Source: Pseudomonadales bacterium (lineage in GTDB: Bacteria; Pseudomonadota; Gammaproteobacteria; Pseudomonadales; Halieaceae). From it: DNA of 64,000 bases. Position 1 is the stretch's first letter. Every line of letters starts with the position of its first letter. The position numbers and the translations under genes are program-made. The stretch lies in contig JACKNU010000007.1 in NCBI GenBank assembly GCA_024234675.1, positions 1-64,000 on the forward strand, read 5' to 3'. The notes below the pieces were generated by a model. That model was given only the letters and a program-made list of their open reading frames with translations, had not been told where the DNA came from and ran no database searches. Shown here in pieces: positions 19,244 to 27,510 of this stretch.

Positions 19244-20754
19244 GAATGGCACTTACATAAGCTTTGTCCGATGACCATATCGCTCCACCCTGGCCCTGGC
19301 TAGCTCACGAGGCTCCGTCAGTAGTGGCATTGGCTTAGGTCGTCGTTTAACTGCTCTGGGCTCTGTCCTACCCGGACGTTTCCCCACTTTCCGCTGGGCA
19401 ATGAGCCGCAGTAATAGTGCGATCTGTTCATTCGTATAGCATGGCATTCCCTGACTTCGGAAGCATATCCACAGCTGAGTCGTATGCTTGAAGCTTAATG
19501 TCCGCGGCAGACAATCGGCTAGTAGTGCTGACTGAGCCATTAACAGTCGAATGAGATTGTAGGCCAGCATGTACACCCAAAGTTCTTTGATCGCCATTTC
19601 AGGTGTTTTGCAACTCAGTGTCTCCATACCCAGCGTCGTCTTGATAAAACGCAGATCCAACTCGACATGCCAGCGACTTTTATAAAGATCTTTAACCGCG
19701 TGCTTGGGAACATCCCGGGGGCAGCAAAACGTTGTCACCAGAACTTTCCCTCCCGCCTTCAGTTCCCGCACGGTAATGCTGTCTGGGGCCGATGCATAGG
19801 CATCATCGCTCATCCAATGGGGCGGGCGTTTTGGCTTCGTGTAGGTGACCAGATGATCACATGACCCCAACCGGTGCCCTGTGCGGAAGTCTGTCCTGCG
19901 TTTCCTCCCACCATGCTGTTCAAAAACGCCATCGATACCTCTACGCTGCAGTTCAGCCAGTAAAAAATAGGTACAATAGAACGCATCGCCCAGCACGATG
20001 TCTTCCATATCCAGATTGTGAAGCAAGCTTCGCAAGAGGCTTTGCTCGTCACTTCCCTTGCCCTGGTACCGACCCATAGCCACATCCAGAACCGCACCGC
20101 TTGATAGACAGGTAATGCCCACAAATCGGCAAATGGGGAAACCCAGGCCCTCCTTCTGGCGTTCCTGCTGGGGAAAGGCTATCTGATTTGCAGCCGTATC
20201 CGGCAATGTCACGGTGCTGCCATCTATCAGTCGAACCGGGCGGCCTCGCCAGCGCCACTGCAGGGGCACCTGTTCATCAATGAGGTGTCCTGTAATTCTT
20301 GCCAGGTCGCGGACCATCGCCAACGGTAATCGTTGCCGAGCTCGACAGTAACCTCCCGTGGCGGTACTGCACGGATGCAGGCCTCCGACAAGGCGATTCG
20401 TTGCCGCTTCGTTGACGATTCGCTGGCACGATCGGTCAGCGCTGAATGCCTGTGACAGAAACATTGCGAGCGTTTCGGTAGGTGGAAACTGCCTCTCTCG
20501 ATGTTCGGGTAGGTGCTGTTCAACATGATCGAGCAAGTCTCTGCTGGTCAAAACGTTGAAGAAGGAATAAATATCGCTATCGAGGATGCGATCTTGTATA
20601 CGTTTCTGTTGTCTGCGGGCAGGAGAATACGTAGCATGCATGAGAGACTGGCTTCCTCGTGCTGGGTGGATGGTTTGGCGATTTGAAGCCTACCACTGGA
20701 CCAGTCTCTTTTCTTATTTATTTCAAATGCTTATCCCTTATGTAAGTGCCATTC
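19244..20754 (-). mobile_element. IS4-family insertion sequence with 18-bp perfect inverted repeats and 11-bp target duplication
   Basis: A complete element of 1511 bp. The ends are perfect 18-bp inverted repeats, GAATGGCACTTACATAAG at 19244-19261 and its complement at 20737-20754. Both ends are flanked directly by GGGTCAGACTC (19233-19243 and 20755-20765), an 11-bp direct repeat in the range known for IS4-family target duplications. One transposase gene fills the element on the minus strand. Removing the element and one duplication joins two 24-bp copies of the REP-like unit, so it inserted into a pre-existing array. The intact ends and ORF suggest a recent, possibly still active insertion. 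Confidence 0.9.
19253..20641 (-). CDS. IS4-family DDE transposase
   Basis: A 462-aa transposase filling the IS4-family element. DDE residues are visible: LIDGSTVTLPD (first Asp), IVLGDAFYCTYFLL (second Asp) and YKSRWHVELDLRFIK. The last is the Y-R-E-K signature of the IS4 family and holds the catalytic Glu. The stop codon lies inside the terminal inverted repeat (codons for KLM then TAA within 19253-19261). The frame is intact, without frameshift or internal stop. Confidence 0.93.
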   Translation of the reverse strand: MHATYSPARRQQKRIQDRILDSDIYSFFNVLTSRDLLDHVEQHLPEHRERQFPPTETLAMFLSQAFSADRSCQRIVNEAATNRLVGGLHPCSTATGGYCRARQRLPLAMVRDLARITGHLIDEQVPLQWRWRGRPVRLIDGSTVTLPDTAANQIAFPQQERQKEGLGFPICRFVGITCLSSGAVLDVAMGRYQGKGSDEQSLLRSLLHNLDMEDIVLGDAFYCTYFLLAELQRRGIDGVFEQHGGRKRRTDFRTGHRLGSCDHLVTYTKPKRPPHWMSDDAYASAPDSITVRELKAGGKVLVTTFCCPRDVPKHAVKDLYKSRWHVELDLRFIKTTLGMETLSCKTPEMAIKELWVYMLAYNLIRLLMAQSALLADCLPRTLSFKHTTQLWICFRSQGMPCYTNEQIALLLRLIAQRKVGKRPGRTEPRAVKRRPKPMPLLTEPRELARARVERYGHRTKLM

Positions 20755-20793
20755 GGGTCAGACTCCATGCATATCAAGGGGTCAGACTCCATG
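20755..20793 (+). repeat. REP-like repeat array, right part
   Basis: GGGTCAGACTCCATG occurs twice, 24 bp apart (20755-20769 and 20779-20793), and the second copy belongs to ATATCAAGGGGTCAGACTC (20771-20789). The first 11 bp are the right target duplication of the IS4-family element. With the left array this reconstructs a 24-bp tandem unit. It lies 80 bp upstream of the RAYT gene, the usual position of REP sequences relative to their cognate transposase. Confidence 0.83.
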
Positions 20794-20872
20794 AAAGATG
20801 CACACATCTGAGCTTCCCGAATAGACCACCCCTGATCATACTGTATCCGTTATCAAGCGACCGGACTGACGC

Positions 20873-21637
20873 ATGGCCCGGATGGCCCGACTTTACCTAC
20901 CTGGTTGCTCGCACCATGTCATACAGCGGGGGAATAATCGGGCCCCGTGCTTTACACAGGAAAGCGACTATCGTCGCTACCTGGAATATCTGTCAGCCGC
21001 AGCCATTCATGTGGGTGTAGCCATACACTCGTTTGTATTGATGACAAATCATGTCCACCTGTTGCTAACGCCAAAAAGCGCCGGCGATTGTGGCAAAATG
21101 ATGCAGTCCCTGGGAAGGAGGTATGTCAGGTACTTCAATGACTGTTACGGACGCAGCGGGACCCTCTGGGAGGGGCGCTACAAGTCTACTCTTATTGATT
21201 CAGACAACTACTTTTTTACTGTCTCTAAATATATAGAGCTCAATCCTGTCCGAGCCAAGATGGTCAGGCATCCCGGGGACTATCCCTGGTCCAGTTTTCA
21301 CAGCAACGCCCTTGGGGTGCCATGTGATCTGCTAACGCCCCACGATCTGTACCTTGGACTAGGTCATTGCGCGCTGGAACGCCAGCACAATTACAAAGCA
21401 CTGTTTGAGAGCGAGACAGCAGTTGAAATATTGGATGAATTGCGGCGCGCGACTAACCGTGCCTGGGCTTTCGGGTCAGAGGAATTCAAGTTCCGGATCT
21501 CGTCCGGCGTGAACAGGCGCCCGGTCAGCATGGGATGGGGTGGTGATCGGAGGTCACAGCGGAAATTAGGTGACGAAAGAGATCAAGGTGTCAGATCAAG
21601 GTGTCTGACACCTTGCAAGGAAAGCCCTATCATATAG
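20873..21637 (+). CDS. REP-associated tyrosine transposase (RAYT, IS200/IS605-like Y1 HUH family)
   Basis: A 254-aa protein of the transposase_17/Y1 family. The N-terminus MARLYLPGCSHHVIQRGNN resembles the usual RAYT beginning. NHVHLLL is the HUH metal-binding motif, and YIELNPVRAKMV contains the likely catalytic Tyr region, followed by YPWSSFHSNALG typical of RAYTs. RAYTs nick and join single-stranded DNA at REP hairpins and are thought to have spread them. REP-like units occur just upstream, and a palindromic unit is embedded in its own 3' end (21581-21615), so the last residues may be translated repeat. It is not flanked by inverted repeats of its own. Confidence 0.92.
   Translation: MARMARLYLPGCSHHVIQRGNNRAPCFTQESDYRRYLEYLSAAAIHVGVAIHSFVLMTNHVHLLLTPKSAGDCGKMMQSLGRRYVRYFNDCYGRSGTLWEGRYKSTLIDSDNYFFTVSKYIELNPVRAKMVRHPGDYPWSSFHSNALGVPCDLLTPHDLYLGLGHCALERQHNYKALFESETAVEILDELRRATNRAWAFGSEEFKFRISSGVNRRPVSMGWGGDRRSQRKLGDERDQGVRSRCLTPCKESPII
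21581..21615 (+). repeat. REP-like palindrome at the 3' end of the RAYT gene
   Basis: Two tandem 13-bp units, GATCAAGGTGTCA and GATCAAGGTGTCT (21581-21606), run into the palindrome CAAGGTGTC-T-GACACCTTG (21597-21615, 9-bp perfect arms). It resembles the TCAAGGGGTCAGAC unit upstream of the gene but is a different variant (GGTGTC versus GGGGTC). It may act as a hairpin recognised by the RAYT or as a transcription stop, although no T-run follows. Confidence 0.8.
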
Positions 21638-21889
21638 TCCGGTAAAAGAGGTTTTGCATGGATAATCACGATGGCAATGTGAACGGACACTGCGTACCCG
21701 CATTCGAGCGGGTCGCCCGACAGTTCTGCGCGCATTTTGATAACGGCCAGGAAACGGGCGCAGGTCTGTGCGTGTACCACCGGGGCGAAATGGTGGTGGA
21801 CCTGTGGGGCGGGCTCGCCGAGCCGGATACCAACACACCCTGGCAGGCCGACACACTGTCGGTGGTGTTCTCCGTCACCAAGGGTTTAA

Positions 21890-23243
21890 CAGGTTGCTGA
21901 AAAAGGCATGATTTCAACGCTCGCCACAGATGCTCTGGTCCCCGTCGATTTTGTCGGCGGCGGACAGTGCTGTTGGCCCGAGCATCGCCAACTGGAGATT
22001 CCCAGTCCAGTTTTTGCCTTTAGAACGATCATCATGCGATTAGTAATCCCTGTATGTCGTTGCTGGCCACTTGCGCGACTTGATTGCTCCTCACCATGCC
22101 GCCTCCGGAACCAAATTCCTGATGCGCACCAGATTGTAGGCCGCCATCACCCTCAGGAAGTCCTGCCTCACTCGCACCAGCCCCCGGAACTTTGTTTGCC
22201 TGAGCCCGCCAATCTGCTTGGCCCAGCCAAAGGGTTCCTCCACCCGTTTGCGCACGCGCTGGCTAATCTCGTAGCCCGGATGGCGGGTCGTCCTGCCATC
22301 CACCGCCGAACCACCGGCACGGTTCACGTTTTGGGCAACATGCGGTGTGATCTTGAGGAATCTCAGCACATCGACAAATTCGCGCGTGTCGTACCCCTTG
22401 TCCGCGCCCAGCGTTGCCCCATCCTTCAATCCGGTCGCCATGTCGATAGCAGTATCGCGCTCGGCAGTACCGGTGGCCAGAGTCAGTTCGGCATCGATGA
22501 GCAAGCCGTTACGGTTCTCCATCAAGGTATGGCCGGTGTAGCTCGGGCGAGTGGCCATCCCCTGGCTTTTTGTGGCCAGCATGGCTTCGGGGTCTGTCCG
22601 CGAGGCATGCGTCTGATTACTGCGTTTCTCGCCGTGGAAGTTTCGGCCTGCATTGCGGCCAACGCCATCGGGGTTGTCATCGTCCGATCCATCCTTGCGG
22701 CGCACGCTCTTTTGCGAAGCCCAGGCTGCAATCAGGGTGCCGTCGACACTGAAATGCTCATTGGAGGTGAGGTTGCGCCGGCGCGCCATCTCGACAATCT
22801 CCTCAAACAGGCGGCGCCCTACATCGGCCTGCGCCAGGCGGTCCCGGTTCTTGGAAAAGGTCGACGGGTTCCATACGGGCTCGTCAACACTCAGTCCGAC
22901 AAACCAGCGAAACATCAGGTTGTAATCCAGTTGCTCCATCAGTTGCCGTTCGCTGCGGATCGAGTAGATGACTTGGAGCAAAGAGGCTCGGATCAGTCGC
23001 TCAGGCGGGATAGAGGGGCGACCATTTTCCGCGTAGATCTCATTGAAAACCGGGTCCAGATTGGCCAGCGCTTCATCCATCAGTTTGCGCATCTTGCGAA
23101 TCGGATGGCGCTTGGGAATTCGCTGTTCCAGCGATACATAGCTGAACAAGTCACCGCCTTCCTGGTAATCACCGCGCATTGTTTGGCCTCCAACCTGCGA
23201 ATGAGCTATTTTCTCTCATATGAGGGACTTTTTCAGCAGCCTG
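21890..23243 (-). mobile_element. IS5-family insertion sequence
   Basis: A 1354-bp element. The terminal inverted repeats are CAGGTTGCTGAAAAAG (21890-21905) and the complement of CAGGCTGCTGAAAAAG (23228-23243), 16 bp with one mismatch. It is flanked by TTAA (21886-21889) and CTAA (23244-23247), both fitting the YTAR target of IS5-group elements; the one-base difference suggests later mutation. It carries one intact transposase gene on the minus strand and interrupts the serine hydrolase gene just after its SVTK motif. Confidence 0.88.
22091..23179 (-). CDS. IS5-family DDE transposase
   Basis: A 362-aa intact transposase. The N-terminal DUF772-like domain reads LIRASLLQVIYSIRSERQLM. The DDE catalytic core includes HFSVDGTLIAAWAS (first Asp), LGADKGYDTREFVD (second Asp) and RKRVEEPFGWAKQIGGLRQ (Glu). 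About 200 bp of the element on the 5' side of the window (21890-22090) lies downstream of the stop and shows no second gene. Confidence 0.93.
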   Translation of the reverse strand: MRGDYQEGGDLFSYVSLEQRIPKRHPIRKMRKLMDEALANLDPVFNEIYAENGRPSIPPERLIRASLLQVIYSIRSERQLMEQLDYNLMFRWFVGLSVDEPVWNPSTFSKNRDRLAQADVGRRLFEEIVEMARRRNLTSNEHFSVDGTLIAAWASQKSVRRKDGSDDDNPDGVGRNAGRNFHGEKRSNQTHASRTDPEAMLATKSQGMATRPSYTGHTLMENRNGLLIDAELTLATGTAERDTAIDMATGLKDGATLGADKGYDTREFVDVLRFLKITPHVAQNVNRAGGSAVDGRTTRHPGYEISQRVRKRVEEPFGWAKQIGGLRQTKFRGLVRVRQDFLRVMAAYNLVRIRNLVPEAAW

Positions 23244-24255
23244 CTAACCGCCATCGCGCTAAACCTCGCCGCCGAACGCGGTATGTTCGCCTGGGATGTA
23301 CCCGTGGCCGAGTACTGGCCAGGGTTCGCGCAGGGCGGCAAGCAGTCGATTACCGTAAGGCAACTGTTTAATCACCAGGCGGGCCTGGCCGTACTCAGCA
23401 CCCCGCTCACAGTTGCGCAATACTGTGATCCGCAGCAGAGACTGGCTGTACGCAGGATGTTGGAGCAACAATCACCCGCCGCGCCAGTTGCACAAGCTTA
23501 CCACGCCCTCACTTTCGGTATGTATGCCGATCATTTTTTTGAAGTTGCCTGCGGCGAGCGCGTGGACGCCTTCCTGCACCGCGAATGGCTGGACCCGCTG
23601 GAGGCAGATGTCTTTATGGGCACGCCCCCTGCCGAGGACCACCGCGTGGCCAGCCTGCTACCCGTGGGAAACGGTGCGAGATTGAGGCACCTGCTGTGGG
23701 AGGCCATTCGCGGCGGCAGCACTGAGGCCAACATCGCCCGATCAATGCTGCGGGGCGGGCCGGCCAAGCGAGCCCTGACCAACCCTTCCGGCAGCATGGC
23801 GGACTACAACGCCGCACCAGCGCGACGGTGCTGCCTGCCCTGGGCCTCTGCCACCGCAACCGCGCGCGGGCTGGCGCGCGCCTACCTCCCCTGGTCCGTG
23901 GGTGGCCAGTGGCAGGGGCGAAGCTGGGTCAGCCCCGCAACCATAGAACAGGTGACGAACCGCCAGTCCTGGAGTGAACAGGACATGGTGCTGGGCAAGG
24001 CCCTGGGCTGGTCCCAGGGGTTTTTGAAGGAAGAAAGGGGCATATTTTCCCTCAACCAGGAATCATTTGGTCACCCGGGCATCGGCGGGCCGCTGGGCTG
24101 GTGCGACCCGACGGCTCAGCTCGCTATTGGCTACACACTTAATCGCAGTGACTGGCGAGTGCGCTCTCCCCGCGCCCTGGCCCTCTGTGCCGCCATCTAC
24201 GAGTGTGTCTCCACTATCGGGGCGCCTTAAGCGACATGGTGCCACCGCGTTTCAA

Positions 24256-24273
24256 GGAGTCTGACCCCTTGAT
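24256..24273 (-). repeat. Isolated REP-like unit at the right edge of the mobile island
   Basis: GGAGTCTGACCCCTTGAT is the exact complement of ATCAAGGGGTCAGACTCC found on both sides of the IS4-family element. It lies 25 bp after the hydrolase pseudogene stop and 120 bp before the cusA stop. Together with the left array at 19206, REP-like units of opposite orientation bracket the whole 5-kb island. Confidence 0.85.
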
Positions 24274-24393
24274 GGGATTGCGTTACCGAAGCGCTGCGGG
24301 TGATTTCAGCATCGATCAGCGAGCTGAAGGCCGCAAGCCGACCTGCATCGGCATTGCTTCTCTCCCGCAGGACGAGGCGCTACCTCGCTGCAT

Positions 24394-27300
24394 TTACTCC
24401 CGCCGGCGCAACTGCCGCTCGCGCCACAACAGGTAAATCACCGGCAGCACCAGCATGGTCAGCAGTACCGCGCTGATCATGCCGCCCACCATGGGCGCTG
24501 CCAGCCGGCTCATCACCTCCGAGCCGGTGCCGCTGCCGTACAGTATCGGCAACAGGCCGACGATGGTCGCGGTGGCGGTCATCAGCACCGGTCGCACCCG
24601 CAGGCCGGCTCCCTGCAATACCGCCTGCCGCAGCGCCGCGGCATCCGGGGCGTCGTACTGCGCCTGCAGGCTTCGCCAGGCCTGGTCCAGGTACACCAGC
24701 ATGATGACCCCGGTTTCCACCGCCACCCCCGCCAGGGCGATCATGCCCACGCCCACCGCGATGGAAAAACTGTAACCCATCACATACATCAGCCACACAC
24801 TGCCCACCAGCGCCAGCGGCAGGGTGCCCATGAGGATGGCGACCTGGCCGAAGTTGCGGAAGTTCATATATAGCAGCACCACGATGATGGCCAGGGTCAG
24901 GGGCACCACGTAGGCCAGGCGCGCCCTGGCCCGCTCCATGTACTCGTACTGCCCCGACCACACCAGTGAGTAGCCCGGCGGCAGGTCCACCTCCGACGCC
25001 ACCGTTGCCCGGGCCTGTTCCACGTAGCTGCCCACATCCACCCCCTCGATATCCACGAAGGTCCAGCCGTTGAGGCGGGCGTTCTCGCTCTTGATGCCGG
25101 GCGGGCCCTCCTCCAGGTAAATGGCTGCCACGTCCCCCAGGGCGATGCGCTGCCCCCCGGGCGTGACCATGGGCAGCAGCGCCAGTTGCTCGGGCGAATC
25201 CCGGTAGGACTGGGGATAGCGAATATTGACCGGGTAGCGCTCCAGGGCCTCCACCGTCTCGGTGATATTCACCCCGCCTATGGCCGTGGCGACCACCTGC
25301 TGCACGTCGGCCACATTGAGGCCAAAGCGCGCCGCCCGTTCGCGGTCGATATCCACCTTGATATAGCGCCCACCCGCGACCCGCTCCGAGTACACCGAGG
25401 CAGTGCCGGGCACTTCCGCCAGCACGGTCTCCAGGCGCTGGCCGATGCGCTGGATGACATCCAGCCGCGGCCCGGTCACCTTGATCCCCACCGGGGTCTT
25501 GATACCCGTGGCCAGCATGTCGATGCGGGTCTTGATGGGCATCACCCAGGCATTGGTCAGGCCGGGCAACTGCACCAGCGCATCGAGTTCCCGCCGCAGG
25601 CTCTCGGTGGTCACCCCCGGGCGCCACTGGTCCCGGGGCCGCAGCTGGATGAAGGTCTCGATCATGGTCAGGGGCGCCGGGTCCGTGGCGGTATCCGCCC
25701 GGCCGATCTTGCCGAACACGGTTTCCACCTCCGGCACCGTGCTGATCAGTTTGTCGGTCTGCTGCAGCAACTCCCGCGCCTTGCCGATGGACAGCCCGGG
25801 GTAGGTGGTGGGCATGTACATCAGGTCGCCCTCGTCCAACGGCGGCATGAATTCGCTGCCGATACGCTGCAGCGGCCACAGGGCACTCAGCAACACGAAA
25901 GCGGCTACCAGCAGCGTAGTGCCGGGATGGCGCAACACCCGCTCCAGCAGCGGCATGTACAACCCCACCAGCAGCCGGTTGACCGGGTTGCGCTGCTCCG
26001 GCAGTACCCGGCCGCGAATGAAATAGCCCATCAATACCGGCACCAGGGTGACCGCCAGCGCCGCCGCCGCGGCCATGGCGTAGGTCTTGGTGTAGGCCAG
26101 CGGCGAGAACATGCGGCCCTCCTGGGCTTCAAGCGTGAACACCGGGATGAAACTCACGGTGATGATCAGCAGGCTGAAAAACAGCGCCGGCCCCACCTCC
26201 GCCGCCGAGTCCGCCACCACCCGCCAGCGGTTGGCGGCGGTGACTTCGGTGCGCTCCATGTGTTTGTGCATGTTCTCGATCAACACGATGGCGCCGTCGA
26301 TCATGGCGCCGATGGCAATGGCGATCCCCCCCAGGGACATGATGTTGGCATTGAGGCCCTGCAGGTACATGACGATGAAGGCGGCCAGGATCCCCACCGG
26401 CAGGCTGATCACCGCCACCAGCGATGAGCGCACGTGCACCAGGAAGGCCACGCATACCAGCGCCACCAGCAGCAGTTCCTCAGCCAGTTTTTCCCACAGG
26501 TTGCGGACCGCTCGCTCGATCAGGCCGGAGCGGTCGTAAACGGTGACGATCTCCACTCCCTCCGGCAGGCTGGGACCCAGTTGTTCCAGGCGCTCTTTCA
26601 CCCGCTCGATCGTCAACTGGGCGTTTTCGCCGAAGCGCATCACCACGATCCCGCCCACAGTCTCGCCCTCGCCGTTCAGCTCCGCGATGCCCCGGCGCAT
26701 CTGCGGACCCAGGGCTATTTCCGCCACATCGCGCAGCAGCAGAGGCGTGCCCTCGCGGCTGACCCCCAGCGGGATCGCCGCCAGATCTTCAACGCTTTGC
26801 AGGTAGCCGGTAACCCGCACCATATACTCCGCCTCGGCCATCTCTACCACCGAGGCGCCGACCTCCTGGTTGCCGCGCTGGATGGCGAGCTGGATCTGCG
26901 CCAGGGGCATATCGAAAGCCCGCAGCTTGTCCGGGTCCACCGTCACCTGGTACTGCCGCACCATGCCACCCACCGTCGCCACCTCCGACACGCCGGGCAG
27001 GCTCTGCAGCTCGTACTTGAGAAACCAGTCCTGCAGGCTGCGCAACTGGCTGATGTCGTGGCGGCCGCTGCGGTCCACCAGCGCATAGATGTAGACCCAG
27101 CCCACCCCGGTGGCGTCCGGTCCCAGCTGCGGCCGCGCGGTGGCCGGCAGCGAGGGCGCCACCTGGCTGAGGTACTCCAGCACCCGGCTGCGGGCCCAGT
27201 ACAGGTCGGTGCCCTCGTCGAAGATGACATAGACGTAGGAATCGCCGAAAAAGGAGAAGCCCCGCACCGTGGCGGCGCCCGGTACCGACAACATAGCGGT

Positions 27301-27510
27301 GGTCAGGGGATAGGTCACCTGGTCCTGTACCACCTGGGGCGCCTGGCCGGGGAAGCCGGTCTTGATGATGACCTGCACATCGGAGAGATCGGGGATGGCG
27401 TCCACCGGGGTCTGCCGCACTGCGAACAGCCCCGCGCCGACCAGGATGGCGGTGGCCAGCAACACGAAGAAACGGTTGCCCACCGACCAGCGGATAATGG
27501 CTTCAATCAT
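24394..27510 (-). CDS. cusA: CusA/CzcA-family heavy-metal efflux RND pump
   Basis: About 1038 aa from the ATG at 27510, preceded by GGGGAG at 7 bp. It overlaps the end of cusB by 8 bp (ATGATTGA), implying translational coupling. The typical HME-RND architecture of 12 membrane helices and two large periplasmic loops is present. FVLLATAILVGAG marks TM1, GAMIDGAIVLIENMHKH is the proton-relay TM4 region with its acidic residue, and WVMPIKTRIDMLATGI is the periplasmic cleft region holding metal-binding methionines in CusA. It exports Cu(I)/Ag(I) or divalent metals through CusB and CusC. The Met-rich cleft and adaptor favour monovalent Cu/Ag, but this is inferred. Confidence 0.95.
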   Translation of the reverse strand: MIEAIIRWSVGNRFFVLLATAILVGAGLFAVRQTPVDAIPDLSDVQVIIKTGFPGQAPQVVQDQVTYPLTTAMLSVPGAATVRGFSFFGDSYVYVIFDEGTDLYWARSRVLEYLSQVAPSLPATARPQLGPDATGVGWVYIYALVDRSGRHDISQLRSLQDWFLKYELQSLPGVSEVATVGGMVRQYQVTVDPDKLRAFDMPLAQIQLAIQRGNQEVGASVVEMAEAEYMVRVTGYLQSVEDLAAIPLGVSREGTPLLLRDVAEIALGPQMRRGIAELNGEGETVGGIVVMRFGENAQLTIERVKERLEQLGPSLPEGVEIVTVYDRSGLIERAVRNLWEKLAEELLLVALVCVAFLVHVRSSLVAVISLPVGILAAFIVMYLQGLNANIMSLGGIAIAIGAMIDGAIVLIENMHKHMERTEVTAANRWRVVADSAAEVGPALFFSLLIITVSFIPVFTLEAQEGRMFSPLAYTKTYAMAAAAALAVTLVPVLMGYFIRGRVLPEQRNPVNRLLVGLYMPLLERVLRHPGTTLLVAAFVLLSALWPLQRIGSEFMPPLDEGDLMYMPTTYPGLSIGKARELLQQTDKLISTVPEVETVFGKIGRADTATDPAPLTMIETFIQLRPRDQWRPGVTTESLRRELDALVQLPGLTNAWVMPIKTRIDMLATGIKTPVGIKVTGPRLDVIQRIGQRLETVLAEVPGTASVYSERVAGGRYIKVDIDRERAARFGLNVADVQQVVATAIGGVNITETVEALERYPVNIRYPQSYRDSPEQLALLPMVTPGGQRIALGDVAAIYLEEGPPGIKSENARLNGWTFVDIEGVDVGSYVEQARATVASEVDLPPGYSLVWSGQYEYMERARARLAYVVPLTLAIIVVLLYMNFRNFGQVAILMGTLPLALVGSVWLMYVMGYSFSIAVGVGMIALAGVAVETGVIMLVYLDQAWRSLQAQYDAPDAAALRQAVLQGAGLRVRPVLMTATATIVGLLPILYGSGTGSEVMSRLAAPMVGGMISAVLLTMLVLPVIYLLWRERQLRRRE

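Larger units (their letters stand above)
21658..24230 (+). pseudogene. Beta-lactamase-fold serine hydrolase (family VIII esterase-like), split by an IS5-family element
   Basis: The 5' part (21658-21889) starts at an ATG with GAGG 6 bp upstream and contains GAGLCVYHRGEMVVDLWGG and SVTK, the S-x-x-K nucleophile motif. The 3' part (23248-24230) continues with LTAIALNLAAERG, a YHALTFGMY motif likely equivalent to the class C Tyr motif, and ends HPGIGGPLGWCDP...LNR. Removing the IS and one 4-bp duplication restores one open frame of about 404 codons, normal for LACTB/EstB-like serine hydrolases. Such enzymes hydrolyse esters or peptides; the substrate is unknown. The gene is inactivated here, with no other lesion visible. 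Confidence 0.85.

Noticed and set aside
19206..20793. Short tandem repeats resembling a minimal CRISPR array
   Set aside because: The units are only 16-24 bp, without unique spacers or cas genes; they match REP-like units and an IS target duplication.
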